Shown here: piece after piece, positions 5,805-5,939 of the stretch
Position numbering within the stretch: the stretch's first letter is position 1
How the letters are laid out: each line of letters begins with the position of its first letter
Assembly (NCBI GenBank): GCA_937873545.1
Contig: CALMWI010000178.1
Span: 1 to 5,939, forward strand
Length of the DNA: 5,939 nt
Source of the DNA: an uncultured bacterium
GTDB taxonomy: Bacteria; UBA4055
Reading direction: 5' to 3'
Notes under the pieces: model-generated
Database searches by the model: none
Told to the model about the DNA's origin: nothing
Seen by the model: the letters and a program-made list of their open reading frames with translations, nothing else
Position numbers and translations under genes: made by a program

Positions 5805-5939
5805 TTATTCGCTCCAGACGACCCTTTTGATATAATCTGTGTAGCTGACGATGATCCTTAAGACCTTATCGGACACATTCGGCAGCGAGTAATCATAAAC
5901 CTGCAGAAGCGGCCCGTCCTCTCCCCTACCCTGAGTTTC
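5805..5939 (-). CDS. C-terminal 44 residues of an unidentified protein upstream of wecB, partial
   Basis: An open minus-strand frame enters from the right edge and ends at TAA 5807-5805. The visible tail ends LRIIVSYTDYIKRVVWSE. I cannot assign it to a family from so little sequence. The 20-bp gap to wecB and the shared direction suggest a polysaccharide-biosynthesis operon partner, but that rests on context only. Confidence 0.6.
   Translation of the reverse strand, partial: ETQGRGEDGPLLQVYDYSLPNVSDKVLRIIVSYTDYIKRVVWSE

Overview
This is a moderately AT-rich bacterial window with dense, mostly single-gene units and one surface-polysaccharide gene. Strong Shine-Dalgarno sites precede several genes. 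The DUF2279 protein resembles the Bacteroidota/Ignavibacteria form of that family, with a conserved 'GQTYWL ... FP.WL.LA' section. A member of the FCB group or a nearby uncultured anaerobic lineage is therefore a fair but low-confidence guess.

Layout, left to right. Positions 1-1516 (minus) hold a large open frame running off the left edge: an AlbA_2 (Schlafen-type) protein with a GHKL-like ATPase region and a winged helix, carrying an in-frame 9-bp tandem repeat. Positions 1679-2349 (plus) hold a two-gene HEPN/MNT toxin-antitoxin-type operon, the only plus-strand genes. Positions 2372-3145 (minus) encode a DUF2279 envelope protein whose signal peptide is out of frame by one base. Positions 3258-4562 (minus) encode an AAA_14/DUF4143 ATPase. 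Positions 4687-5784 (minus) encode a non-hydrolysing UDP-GlcNAc 2-epimerase (wecB type), 20 bp downstream of the 3' end of another minus-strand gene that enters from the right edge.

The most striking structure is a 29-bp AT-rich interspersed repeat. It occurs four times in the same orientation, once in each gap between the five left-hand gene units (1567-1595, 2369-2397, 3225-3253, 4661-4689). It sits at the 3' end of the minus-strand genes: it supplies the wecB stop codon, contains the DUF2279 stop codon, and starts 4 bp after the ATPase stop. The HEPN/MNT pair lies in the opposite direction between two copies. The region therefore looks like a modular array of accessory genes bounded by short direct repeats, abutting a polysaccharide operon. 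No recombinase or transposase is visible, and the repeats do not fit the attC, dif or CRISPR models I tested by eye.

A second unusual element is a set of four CCGG motifs spaced exactly 16 bp apart in the leader of the ATPase gene, possibly an operator. The polysaccharide genes probably act together on the cell surface. The remaining genes (AlbA_2/ATPase regulator, HEPN/MNT, AAA_14/DUF4143) belong to families common in accessory and stress- or defence-associated DNA; nothing in the sequence shows that they form one pathway.
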